DNA of 64,000 nt from Nocardioides hwasunensis (GTDB lineage Bacteria > Actinomycetota > Actinomycetes > Propionibacteriales > Nocardioidaceae). Positions 55,276 through 63,540 of the stretch are shown here, one piece after another. The DNA lies in the NCBI RefSeq assembly GCF_014779665.1, contig NZ_JACXYY010000002.1, positions 310,001-374,000 on the forward strand, in the 5' to 3' direction. Under the pieces are notes generated by a model. That model saw only the letters and a list, made by a program, of their open reading frames with translations, did no database searches and had not been told where the DNA came from. How positions within the stretch are numbered: position 1 is the first letter of the stretch; the number at the start of each line of letters is the position of its first letter. Made by a program: the position numbers and the translations under genes.

Positions 55276-56009
55276 ACGACGCACCCGTCACCGACCGCCC
55301 GGCCGGACCGGTGGCCGTACGAGCGTCTGGCTTGTCACGAGCATTCGACGGACGCGGCATCCTGCACGACATCGACCTCGAGATCCGGCAGGGCGAGTTC
55401 GTCGTGCTCCTCGGCCGCTCCGGCTCGGGAAAGAGCACGCTCCTGCGGATCCTGGCCCGGCTCGACGCCGAGTTCGACGGCGAGCTCCGGGTGCCCGACC
55501 GGCCGTCCGTGGCCTTCCAGGACTCCCGGCTCCTGCCCTGGAACCGGGTGATCGACAACGTCACCCTCGGACTGACCGACAAGGACGCCAAGCGCCGCGC
55601 GGCCGAGCTCCTCGCCGAGGTCGGTCTCGCCGACCGGGCGCGCGCCTGGCCCAAGACGCTCTCGGGCGGCGAGGCCCAACGCGCCGCACTGGCCCGCGCG
55701 CTGATCCGTGAGCCCGAGCTGCTCCTGATGGACGAGCCGTTCGGGGCGCTCGACGCGCTGACCCGCATCCGGATGCACCGCCTGCTCCGCACGCTGTGCG
55801 AGCGCTACCGACCCGGCGTGCTGCTCGTCACCCACGACGTCGACGAGGCCGTGCTGCTCGCCGACCGGATCCTCGTGCTGACCGACGGCCGCGTCTCGCT
55901 CGACCTCACCGTCGACCTGCCGGCCGCAGGACGTCGCCACACCCAGGAGTTCACCGACCTCCGGACCCGCCTGCTCACCGAGCTCGGGGTCGAGGACGAC
56001 GACCAGTAG
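55248..56009 (+). CDS. ssuB: Organosulfur (SsuB-like) ABC transporter ATPase
   Basis: The 253-residue ATPase has Walker A LGRSGSGKST, Walker B LLLMDEPFGALD, the signature LSGGEAQRAALARAL and the H-loop THDVDEAVLL. It belongs to the nitrate/sulfonate/taurine class. GTG at 55248 has AGGAAGG upstream and overlaps the permease gene, as is common in these operons. It energises the permease. Confidence 0.88.
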   Translation: MAVHPAVPLNDAPVTDRPAGPVAVRASGLSRAFDGRGILHDIDLEIRQGEFVVLLGRSGSGKSTLLRILARLDAEFDGELRVPDRPSVAFQDSRLLPWNRVIDNVTLGLTDKDAKRRAAELLAEVGLADRARAWPKTLSGGEAQRAALARALIREPELLLMDEPFGALDALTRIRMHRLLRTLCERYRPGVLLVTHDVDEAVLLADRILVLTDGRVSLDLTVDLPAAGRRHTQEFTDLRTRLLTELGVEDDDQ

Positions 56010-56076
56010 GTCCTCGCCACCGGCCGGTCTCGGGCCGTCTCACGCCCTCGCACACACTCACCTCGAAGGAAGACCC

Positions 56077-57090
56077 ATGCACACATCGCTCCTGCGCGCC
56101 CGGAACATGGCGGCCGTCGCAGTCGCCGGCGCCCTCCTGCTCGGCACGTCCGCCTGCTCCGACGACGCGTCCGCCGACGCCGCGTCGGGTGGCGGCGACC
56201 GCACCCTCAACGTCGGCCAGCTCGGCGCCAGCAAGGTCACCGAGGCACTCCTCGACGCCGCCGGCGAGGCCGACGACCTCGGCTACACCGTCGAGTACAG
56301 CCTCTTCCCGACCGGCGGAGGCGGCTTCATGGAAGCCGTCCCCAGCGGATCGGTCGACGTCGCCCTGATGGCCGACACCCCACCCATCTTCGGCCAGGTC
56401 GCCGGCGTCGAGACCAAGGTCGTCGGCGTCCAGACCTCGGTGGTCGACGGCGCGTCGACGGTCGAGGTCTTCGCGGGCAAGGACTCGGGCATCGAGTCCG
56501 CCGCGGACCTCGCGGGAAAGAAGGTCGCGCTCACCGAAGGGACGATCCTGCAGTACACCGTGGTGAAGGCCCTCGAGGAGGAGGGGCTGAGCTATAAGGA
56601 CATCACCCCGGTCAACCTCCCGCCGGCTGACGCCATCACCGCCTACCAGAGCGGTGACGTGGACGCCGTCGCCGCGCTCGGCCCGCAGCTCGCGCAGCTG
56701 ACCGCCGCCGGCGACGCCGTCGTGGCCGACGGAGTCGGCACGACCACGGGCTACCAGTACGCCGTGGCCACCTCCGCCGCGCTCGATGACGAGCAGAAGG
56801 TCGACGACATCACCGACTACCTCCAGCGCGTCGGGCGCGCCCAGGCCTGGGCCGCCGACCACCAGGACGAGTGGGCCGCGAAGTACGCCGAGGTGACCGG
56901 TCTGCCCGTCGAGATCGCCCAGATCCTCGTCGAGCGCGAGTCCTACGAGTGGCTGCCGATCGACGACAGCGTCATCGCCGCCCAGCAGGCACAGGCCGAC
57001 GCCTACACCGACCTCGGCCTGATCCAGACCGACCTCGACGTCGCGCAGGAGTTCGACGACCGCCTCAACGACACGCTGGCCGGGAGGTGA
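56077..57090 (+). CDS. ssuA: Organosulfur (SsuA-like) substrate-binding lipoprotein
   Basis: The 337-residue lipoprotein has a lipobox GTSAC (Cys27) and an NMT1/SsuA-type binding fold with TLNVGQLGASKVTEALLDAAGE and DVALMADTPPIFGQ and AADLAGKKVALTEGT. It captures the substrate for the SsuBC-type complex encoded just upstream. GAAGGAAG precedes the ATG. The sulfatase start lies just after its stop, so the substrate is likely a sulfate ester or related organosulfur compound. Confidence 0.85.
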   Translation: MHTSLLRARNMAAVAVAGALLLGTSACSDDASADAASGGGDRTLNVGQLGASKVTEALLDAAGEADDLGYTVEYSLFPTGGGGFMEAVPSGSVDVALMADTPPIFGQVAGVETKVVGVQTSVVDGASTVEVFAGKDSGIESAADLAGKKVALTEGTILQYTVVKALEEEGLSYKDITPVNLPPADAITAYQSGDVDAVAALGPQLAQLTAAGDAVVADGVGTTTGYQYAVATSAALDDEQKVDDITDYLQRVGRAQAWAADHQDEWAAKYAEVTGLPVEIAQILVERESYEWLPIDDSVIAAQQAQADAYTDLGLIQTDLDVAQEFDDRLNDTLAGR

Positions 57091-57095
57091 GCGAC

Positions 57096-59456
57096 GTGAC
57101 CGACCAGGACCCCACCACTTCCACCCCCACGTCCAGCTCCGGCTCCAACGGGTCGGGCATCCCGCCGCACGCACGCGGCTACGAGGGCTTCCCGGGCACC
57201 ATCGGGCGTACGGTCCGCGAGTCGACTCGAGCCTGGCCGCGCGAGCGCCGCGCACCCGACTCCGCGCCGAACATCGTGGTCGTTCTCCTCGACGACATGG
57301 GCTACAGCGACATCGCACCCTTCGGCTCCGAGATCCCCACGCCCAACCTCGACCGCATCGCCGGCGGTGGGCTGAGCCTGGCCAACTACCACACCACCCC
57401 GGTCTGCTCCCCTGCCCGCGCGGCCATGATGACCGGCCTCAACCCCCACCGGGCCGGGTTCGCCAGCGTCGCCAACTCCGACCCCGGCTACCCCAACATG
57501 CGCGTCGAGATCGACGAGGACGTCGCGACGCTCCCCGAGGTGCTGCGTGGCCAGGGTTACGCAACGTTCGGCATCGGGAAGTGGCACCTCACTCGCGACG
57601 CCCTCATGAACGACGGGGCGCCGAAGCACACGTGGCCGCTCCAGCGCGGCTTCGACCGCTACTACGGCACGCTCGAGGGCTGCAACAGCTTCTTCCACCC
57701 CAACCGCCTCGTCCGCGACAACACCGCACTGGACGTGGCCGAGCTGCCCGACGACTACTACCTGACCGACGACCTCACCGACCAGGCCGTCTCGATGATC
57801 AAGGGCCTGCGAGCCAACGACTCGCGCAAGCCGTTCTTCCTCTACTTCGCCCACCACGCCATGCACGGTCCGCTCGGCGCGAAGCCCGAGGACATCGAGC
57901 GGTTCCGCGGGAAGTACGACGAGGGCTGGGACGTCGTGCGCGAGCGACGCCACGCCCGTCAGGTCGAGCTCGGCATCATCGGTCCCGACGTCCCCCTGCC
58001 GCCGCGCAACGCCGAGCCGGGCTTCGACGTCCCGGCCTGGGACTCGCTGCCAGCCGAGGAGCGCGAGCTCTACGCGCGCTACATGGAGGTCTACGCCGCC
58101 ATGGTGCACAGCGTCGACGAGAGCCTCGGGCGCATCCTCGACACCATCGAGGAACTCGGCGAGCTGGACGACACCATCGTCATCTTCACCTCCGACAACG
58201 GTGGCACGGCCGAGGGCGGTGCGGAGGGAACGCGCAGCTACTTCAGCCGGTTCGTCCACATCCCCGGCATCCCGAAGGACTGGGAGGCTGACGTCGCGCG
58301 AGACCTGGACCTGATCGGCGGACCGCGGACCATGGTCCACTACCCGCGAGGGTGGGGGATGGCATCGAACACGCCGTTCCGCTTCTACAAGGGCCAGACC
58401 TTCGCCGGCGGCGTCCGCGTGCCGTTCCTCATCAGCTGGCCCAACGGGTTCGGGGCGGGAGGGGTGCGTCACCAGTACCAGTACGTCACCGACGTGCTGC
58501 CCTCGCTGCTCGATCTCGCCGGGCTCGAGCACCCGGGGGAGCGCAACGGCGTACCGACCAAGAGCGTCGACGGCTTCAGCTTCCGACCGCTCACCGAGTC
58601 GCCCGATGCCGAGAGCACCCACCCCGAGCAGTACGCCGAGTTCGGCGGCAACCGAGGCTTCTACCGTGACGGCTGGAAGGTCGTCACGAACCACGCGCCC
58701 GGGACACCGTTCCACGACGGCGAGTGGGAGCTCTACGATGTGCGCACCGACCCCAACGAGCTCAACAACCTGGCGGACGACGAGCCCGGGCTGCTCAAGG
58801 AGCTGGCCGAGGCGTGGGAGGACGCCGCCTGGCGCAACACGGTGTTCCCGCTCGGCGCCTCGATGCTCCCGGGCCGCCGGCCCGCCGAGGAGGAGCTCGC
58901 GCGCTCGGTCCGGATCCTGCCGGGCACGCCGAAGCTCGAGCGCTACCGCTCGAGCCGACTGACGTCACTGCGCTCCTTCGCAGTCGAGATCGACCTCGAC
59001 CACGCCGACGATGACGCAGGCGTCCTCGTCGCGCACGGCGACCAGGGTGGCGGATACGCCGTCTACATCGAGGACGGACGCCTGCGGGTGGCCTACAACG
59101 AGTACGGCCGGATGCGCGACATCGACGGCGGCGCTCTGCCCGAGGGACACCACCTCGTCGAGCTCCGCGTGGACTGGCAGCCGGACTTCCACGTCGACGT
59201 GCACCTCGTGCTCGACGGCGTGGAGGTCGGGGCCCTGCCGGGCGTCTGGATGCTCGTCGGGATGGCCCCCTTCAGCGGCATCGACGTGGGCCTCAACCGA
59301 GGCGGCCCGGTCCACTGGGAGCTCCACGAGCGCCACGGCAGCTTCCCCTACTCGGGACGGCTCCACCACGCCACGTGGACACCAGGAGAGGTCGCTGACT
59401 ACGACCCCGCCCAGGTCGCGCAGGCCGAGATCGAGACGGCCGCCTTCTACGACTGA
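57096..59456 (+). CDS. Cytoplasmic arylsulfatase (formylglycine type)
   Basis: The 786-residue sulfatase has the metal site VVVLLDDMGYSDIAPFG, and the CSPAR motif with Cys104 at 104-108, the residue converted to formylglycine, followed by MTGLNPHRAG. IGKWHL and a later FTSDNGG complete the site. No signal peptide is visible, so hydrolysis takes place after uptake. The last 200 residues form a beta domain not needed for the core, probably substrate-binding. The GTG at 57096 has GGGAGG eight bases upstream; GTG at 57087 overlaps the ssuA stop. The formylglycine-generating enzyme must be encoded elsewhere. Confidence 0.9.
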   Translation: MTDQDPTTSTPTSSSGSNGSGIPPHARGYEGFPGTIGRTVRESTRAWPRERRAPDSAPNIVVVLLDDMGYSDIAPFGSEIPTPNLDRIAGGGLSLANYHTTPVCSPARAAMMTGLNPHRAGFASVANSDPGYPNMRVEIDEDVATLPEVLRGQGYATFGIGKWHLTRDALMNDGAPKHTWPLQRGFDRYYGTLEGCNSFFHPNRLVRDNTALDVAELPDDYYLTDDLTDQAVSMIKGLRANDSRKPFFLYFAHHAMHGPLGAKPEDIERFRGKYDEGWDVVRERRHARQVELGIIGPDVPLPPRNAEPGFDVPAWDSLPAEERELYARYMEVYAAMVHSVDESLGRILDTIEELGELDDTIVIFTSDNGGTAEGGAEGTRSYFSRFVHIPGIPKDWEADVARDLDLIGGPRTMVHYPRGWGMASNTPFRFYKGQTFAGGVRVPFLISWPNGFGAGGVRHQYQYVTDVLPSLLDLAGLEHPGERNGVPTKSVDGFSFRPLTESPDAESTHPEQYAEFGGNRGFYRDGWKVVTNHAPGTPFHDGEWELYDVRTDPNELNNLADDEPGLLKELAEAWEDAAWRNTVFPLGASMLPGRRPAEEELARSVRILPGTPKLERYRSSRLTSLRSFAVEIDLDHADDDAGVLVAHGDQGGGYAVYIEDGRLRVAYNEYGRMRDIDGGALPEGHHLVELRVDWQPDFHVDVHLVLDGVEVGALPGVWMLVGMAPFSGIDVGLNRGGPVHWELHERHGSFPYSGRLHHATWTPGEVADYDPAQVAQAEIETAAFYD

Positions 59457-59458
59457 TC

Positions 59459-59498
59459 AGTCGGGGCCTCGAGCGTGTCCGCGCTCGAGGCCCCGACT
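59459..59498 (+). terminator. Terminator of the organosulfur operon
   Basis: A perfect 17-base stem (59459-59475 with 59482-59498) and a six-base loop start two bases after the sulfatase stop. Confidence 0.9.
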
Positions 59499-59622
59499 CA
59501 CTCGATCGCCCCGTGGTGGTGGGGGCGGAGGAGTCGCCGGGTGAGGCCCCACGAGGCAGCCTGGCCCGTCGGGCAGGCATCCGTCCCACCCGCACGCACG
59601 CCGCAGCAGGCGACGAGCCGGG

Positions 59623-60192
59623 TCAGCCGCGGCCACCCCGAGACACCGACGGGTGCGCCAGCGCATCACGCACCGCAGGCACGACGTCGTCGACGCTCGC
59701 CACGCACCGCGCGATGGCGAGGTCGGCAGGGTCGACGATGAGCCCGGCACCGACCACGTCGCGGACGTCCTGCCACGGCTGGCCCACCATCACGAGCTGG
59801 GCAGCATCGGGTTCGGTCTGCGCGGCGCCCCAGACCATCGCGGCCTCGGCGAGGGTGCCGAGCCCACCGGGGAGGGCGACCACGACGTCGGCGGCCATCA
59901 GGTGCCGCAGCCGTTCGGCGTAGTCGGCGGCCCAGCGCACCTCGGCGTTGCTCTCGTGCGGGGTGAGGTGGGTCCACGCCGACATCGGCAGGCCGACGGT
60001 GTGCCCACCGGCCGCGGCCGCGCCCGACGAGGTGGCGCCCATCAGGCCGCCGTAGCCGCCGGTGACGACCGTCCAGCCCTCGGTCGCCAGCGCCCGCCCG
60101 AGTCGTACGGCGTCCTGGTAGACCTCGTCGTCCGGACCCAGCCGGGCGGACCCGATGACGGCGATCTCGACACTGTCCCTCTGCGCACCCAT
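59623..60192 (-). CDS. LOG-family (TIGR00725-like) nucleotide-sugar/purine-binding protein
   Basis: The 189-residue protein has the Rossmann-like GGYGGLMGATSSGA and the diagnostic PGGLGTLAEAAMVW (PGGxGTxxE) of the LOG/lysine decarboxylase-like family. Members hydrolyse cytokinin or other nucleoside monophosphates to base and ribose-5-phosphate, or bind pyrimidine nucleotides. Which is true here is unknown. Its ATG at 60192 is 33 bp from the divergent small gene. Confidence 0.85.
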   Translation of the reverse strand: MGAQRDSVEIAVIGSARLGPDDEVYQDAVRLGRALATEGWTVVTGGYGGLMGATSSGAAAAGGHTVGLPMSAWTHLTPHESNAEVRWAADYAERLRHLMAADVVVALPGGLGTLAEAAMVWGAAQTEPDAAQLVMVGQPWQDVRDVVGAGLIVDPADLAIARCVASVDDVVPAVRDALAHPSVSRGGRG

Positions 60193-60212
60193 GCGTCGAA
60201 GCCTCGCACGGG

Positions 60213-60218
60213 TAGGTT
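60213..60218 (+). promoter_or_regulatory. -10 box TAGGTT of the small zinc-ribbon gene (leaderless)
   Basis: TAGGTT ends six bases before the GTG start. Confidence 0.45.
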
Positions 60219-60224
60219 CGAGGG

Positions 60225-60425
60225 GTGTACGACGACTACGACACGTGCTCCGTGTGCGGCTCCGCGGTCCGGCTGCTCCCGAACCCGGGTGCATCGGCTG
60301 ATCCCTCGGACGGGCCGGGCGGCCCCCGCGACGGGTTCGTCGGGGCGGGTGACGACCCCGTCGACGTGCGCGAGTGCACCAACGAGGACTGCCCGACGCG
60401 GAAGGTCGACGGCCCGAACGCCTAG
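60225..60425 (+). CDS. Small Cys-rich (zinc-ribbon-like) protein, 66 aa
   Basis: The 66-residue protein begins with YDDYDTCSVCGSAVRLLP, a CxxC knuckle at residues 8-11, and has a second pair, CTNEDC, near residue 51-56; the centre is Gly/Asp/Pro-rich. Together the cysteines could bind one zinc, as in small zinc-ribbon proteins. It starts at GTG after a -10 box. Its TAG stop overlaps the stop of the convergent phosphoesterase gene (CTAG). Confidence 0.65.
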   Translation: MYDDYDTCSVCGSAVRLLPNPGASADPSDGPGGPRDGFVGAGDDPVDVRECTNEDCPTRKVDGPNA

Positions 60426-60931
60426 CTGCGCGGGGGCAGCCGGTGGAGCGTGACGTCGCGCAGCTGCCCGTCGGCGGCCGTCGCGGTCAGGTAGGTGCCG
60501 TGCGGCTGGCGCCGCCGGTCGGTCGGGGAGCCGGGGTTGAGCAGCCGCAGCCCGGTGGCGGTGGTGCTGTCCCACGGGATGTGGCTGTGCCCGAAGACCA
60601 GGACGTCGAGGTCGGGGTGGAGCTCGCTCATCCGCTCCTCGCGGCCCTTCGCCTGCCCGGTCTCGTGCACGACCCCGATCCGCACGCCCTCGACCTCCAC
60701 CCGGGCGACCTCGGGCAGGCGGGTGCGCAGCTCGCCGTGGTCGTTGTTGCCGAAGACCCCGACGAGCCGGCGCGAGCGTGCCTCGAGCGCGTCGAGGAGG
60801 CGTACGTCGACCCAGTCGCCGGCGTGCACCACGACGTCGGCCTCCGCGACGGCACCCCACACCTCCGCGGGCAGGTCCTTCGCCCGCTGCGGGAGGTGGG
60901 TGTCCGCCAGGAGCAGCAGCGAGGTGGCCAT
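60422..60931 (-). CDS. YfcE-like metallophosphoesterase
   Basis: The 169-residue protein has the calcineurin-like metal motifs in order: LLADTHLP (DxH), HAGDWVD (GD), FGNNDH (GNHD type) and FGHSH near the end. These match the short YfcE/MJ0936-type phosphodiesterases, which act on bis-phosphodiesters such as cyclic nucleotides in vitro. It ends convergently against the small zinc-ribbon gene and starts just after the FAD monooxygenase gene. Confidence 0.9.
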   Translation of the reverse strand: MATSLLLLADTHLPQRAKDLPAEVWGAVAEADVVVHAGDWVDVRLLDALEARSRRLVGVFGNNDHGELRTRLPEVARVEVEGVRIGVVHETGQAKGREERMSELHPDLDVLVFGHSHIPWDSTTATGLRLLNPGSPTDRRRQPHGTYLTATAADGQLRDVTLHRLPPRS

Positions 60932-60935
60932 CCCC

Positions 60936-62126
60936 CTAGGCGAGCGTCACCGGCATCGCCGGCAGCTCGCGGTCGGTGTCGGCGACCGACATCATCTTCT
61001 CCACGAGGGGCTTGACCGGCGCCGATGTCATGACCTTGTCGGCCAGCCCGCGGAGGGCCAGCCCGAGCCGCGTCTGCGGGTAGGCGAACCCCAGCACGGC
61101 CTTCGGGATGGTCTGGACGTCGTCGACCAGCGGCCGCATCCACTCGTCGTAGGCGGCGAACGCGGCCTCGAGGTCGTCGGGGTGCTCGGCCAGCGAGGCG
61201 GCGAGGACGTAGCCGCTGGTGAGCGCGAGGCTCGCGCCTCCACCGCCCATCGGCGTGACGCACCATGCGGCGTCACCGGAGACGACGACGCGGCCGCGGT
61301 GCCAGGACTCCATCCGGATCTGGGTCAGGCTGTCGAGGTAGACGTCGTCGGAGTCGTCGAGTCCGTCCAGGATCCGCGGCGCCTCCCACCCGACGCCTTC
61401 ATAGCGCTCACGCAGCGCGGCGAGCGCGTCGTCCCGGTCGAGGGCGGCGAGGTCGTCGTCGTCGCGGTACGCCAGCATCGCGCGGGTGGTGCCGTGGTTG
61501 TCGGGGCGCAGGTGCACCTGGCGGCCCTCGGTCGTGGTGTGCCAGCGCCACTGCCGGTCGTCACTCGGCGTGCGCGCGATGGTGCCGAAGGCCATGTTGA
61601 CGCCGAGCGGGTGTCGCTCGACGTCGTCGAAGACCAGGTCGCGCGTGCGGGAGCGCACGCCCTCGGCGACGACGAGGAGGTCGGCGCTCCACGACTGGCC
61701 GGCGGCCGTGGTCACGGACACCGCGCCGCCGACGTCGTCCACCGTGCTGATGGCGTCGTCGAAGACGATCTCGACCCCGTCGGGCAGGTGGTCGCGCAGC
61801 ACCTGGGCGAAGTCGCCGCGCAGGATCTCCAGCTCGGCGGTCGCGCCGTCGGTGCCGTCGGACGGCAGCTCGGCGGTCACCTCGCCGTCCTCGTCGACGA
61901 ACACCGTCCCGGTCTCGGTGGTGTTGAGCGCCTTCACCGCGTCGAAGAGGTCCATGCGACGCAGCACCTCGCGCGCCACGCCGCGCACGTCGACGTTCTG
62001 CCCGCCGTCGCGGAACTCGGGAGCGCGCTCGACGACCACGACGTCCCAACCGGTGCGGCGCAGCCAGTAGGCGGCGGACAGGCCGGCGATGCTGGCGCCG
62101 GACACGACGGCGAGTCTGTTGCTCAT
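60936..62126 (-). CDS. FAD-dependent monooxygenase (PHBH fold, TetX-like)
   Basis: The 396-residue flavoprotein begins with VVSGASIAGLSAAYWLRRTG (a modified FAD fold), has the RGDFAQVL substrate-side segment and the second FAD motif VVVSGDAAWCVTPMGGGGASLAL. The domain order is that of aromatic hydroxylases and TetX-type drug monooxygenases. The substrate is unknown. The next gene is 4 bp downstream, so cotranscription with the phosphoesterase is likely. Confidence 0.85.
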   Translation of the reverse strand: MSNRLAVVSGASIAGLSAAYWLRRTGWDVVVVERAPEFRDGGQNVDVRGVAREVLRRMDLFDAVKALNTTETGTVFVDEDGEVTAELPSDGTDGATAELEILRGDFAQVLRDHLPDGVEIVFDDAISTVDDVGGAVSVTTAAGQSWSADLLVVAEGVRSRTRDLVFDDVERHPLGVNMAFGTIARTPSDDRQWRWHTTTEGRQVHLRPDNHGTTRAMLAYRDDDDLAALDRDDALAALRERYEGVGWEAPRILDGLDDSDDVYLDSLTQIRMESWHRGRVVVSGDAAWCVTPMGGGGASLALTSGYVLAASLAEHPDDLEAAFAAYDEWMRPLVDDVQTIPKAVLGFAYPQTRLGLALRGLADKVMTSAPVKPLVEKMMSVADTDRELPAMPVTLA

Positions 62127-62150
62127 GCGGCCAGTTCAGCACGTGCGACC

Positions 62151-62156
62151 TAGGGT
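62151..62156 (+). promoter_or_regulatory. -10 box TAGGGT of the FAD oxidoreductase gene (leaderless)
   Basis: TAGGGT ends six bases before the ATG with no ribosome site. Confidence 0.5.
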
Positions 62157-62162
62157 CGTGGC

Positions 62163-63107
62163 ATGGCTGACGTCGTGGTGGTGGGTGCGGGCATCTCGGG
62201 AGTCGCCTGCGCGCGCGAGCTGCGCATGGCCGGGATCGACGTACGCCTGGTGGAGCGCGGGCACACCGCCGGCGGGCGGATGGCCTCACGCGGGCTGTGG
62301 GACCGGCGGGTCGACCTCGGGGCGTCCTACTTCACGGTGACCGACCCCGGGTTCGCCGCGGTCGTCGACGACTGGTCGGCCCGCGGGCTGGCGCACGAGT
62401 GGACCGACACCTTCTGCCTGCTCGACCGCGGCGACGTCTCGCTCAAGCAGGGACCGGTGCGGTGGGGCGCGGCGCGCGGCATCCGGTCGCTGGTCGAGGA
62501 CCTGGCGACGGACCTGCGGCGAGACCGGCACGAAACGACGTCGCTTGCCGACCTCGAGGAGCAGGTCGTCGTGCTCGCCATGCCCGACCCGCAGGCGCGA
62601 CGCCTGGTGGGGGAGCACCCGGTCGCCGAGCAGCTCGCCCGCGAGTGGGAGCCGGTCATCGCGCTCGCCGCGCGGTGGCAGGCGCGCACCTGGGACCGGG
62701 TGAGTCCGACCGGTCGCTTCGACGGTGCCTTCGTGCACGGTGACGACGTCCTCGACTGGATCGCCGACGACGGGCGCCGGCGCGGTGACGACGCAGCCGT
62801 CCTGGTGGCCCACTCGACGGCCGCGCACGCGCAGGCACACCTCGCGGACCCCCAGGCCGCGGGACCGTCGATGCTGGCCGCGCTGCGCGACCTCCTCGGG
62901 CTGGACGAGCCGGCCCAGACCCACGCGCACCGCTGGACGTACGCCCGCCCGGCGGGTGAGCGAGACCTGCCGTACGCCCTCGCCGAGGGCGACCGGCTCG
63001 TCGGCGTCTGCGGCGACGGATGGGGCGCGGCACCCAAGGTCGAGACCGCCTGGCTCTCGGGCGCGCAGCTCGGCCGCGAGCTCGCGGGTCGGCTCAGCGC
63101 GACCTGA
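62163..63107 (+). CDS. FAD/NAD(P)-binding oxidoreductase (renalase/amine-oxidase-like)
   Basis: The 314-residue protein has the FAD dinucleotide motif VVVVGAGISGVACARELRMAG, the GGRMASR element typical of amine-oxidase/renalase flavoproteins, and the C-terminal GVCGDGWGAAPKVETAWLSG. Members include renalases that oxidise altered forms of NAD(P)H. The substrate here is unknown. Its last 14 bp overlap the convergent NTF2-like gene. Confidence 0.82.
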   Translation: MADVVVVGAGISGVACARELRMAGIDVRLVERGHTAGGRMASRGLWDRRVDLGASYFTVTDPGFAAVVDDWSARGLAHEWTDTFCLLDRGDVSLKQGPVRWGAARGIRSLVEDLATDLRRDRHETTSLADLEEQVVVLAMPDPQARRLVGEHPVAEQLAREWEPVIALAARWQARTWDRVSPTGRFDGAFVHGDDVLDWIADDGRRRGDDAAVLVAHSTAAHAQAHLADPQAAGPSMLAALRDLLGLDEPAQTHAHRWTYARPAGERDLPYALAEGDRLVGVCGDGWGAAPKVETAWLSGAQLGRELAGRLSAT

Positions 63108-63459
63108 AGCCCGAGCACAGCACCCGCAGGTGCTCGATCCGCTCGCCGCCGCGGTAGTAGGCCTGCTGCTCGGCGACGAACGCGCCGTCCGCGTTGGTCA
63201 GGTCGAAGCGATAGCTGACGCGCGCGGTGTCGGCGACGTCCGTGCCGTCCTCGACGTCGATGACCCGCTCGATGGTGTCGGACTCCTCGAACCACGACCC
63301 CAGCACCGTCTCCACCACGGCGTCGGGTCCGGTGCCCTCCCACAGCCGCCCGGGCGTCAGGCCCTTGAAGTCGACGTCGTCGGCGAGCAGGTCGCGCAGC
63401 GCGGCAGCGTCCTTCGCGGCGATGGCGTGCGCAAGCCGGCTGCCGAGGGACTCGTTCAT
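63094..63459 (-). CDS. NTF2-like/SnoaL-type protein, 121 aa
   Basis: The 121-residue protein has the alpha+beta cone pattern, LAHAIAAKDAAALRDLLADDVDFKG, followed by a strand-rich half ending in IEHLRVLCSGF. Such small proteins are isomerases, cyclases or unknown binders. No catalytic residue can be named. Its 3' end overlaps the FAD oxidoreductase gene by 14 bp. Confidence 0.75.
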   Translation of the reverse strand: MNESLGSRLAHAIAAKDAAALRDLLADDVDFKGLTPGRLWEGTGPDAVVETVLGSWFEESDTIERVIDVEDGTDVADTARVSYRFDLTNADGAFVAEQQAYYRGGERIEHLRVLCSGFRSR

Positions 63460-63527
63460 CTGCTCAGTGTGCCCGCGTCCGGGCGGCCCGGGAAGGTGGC
63501 GGGCGAACCGGACGTCGCCGACCTCGC

Positions 63528-63533
63528 TAGAGT
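63528..63533 (+). promoter_or_regulatory. -10 box TAGAGT of the DUF1707 gene (leaderless)
   Basis: TAGAGT ends seven bases before the GTG start without a ribosome site. Confidence 0.45.
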
Positions 63534-63540
63534 CCGCGTC

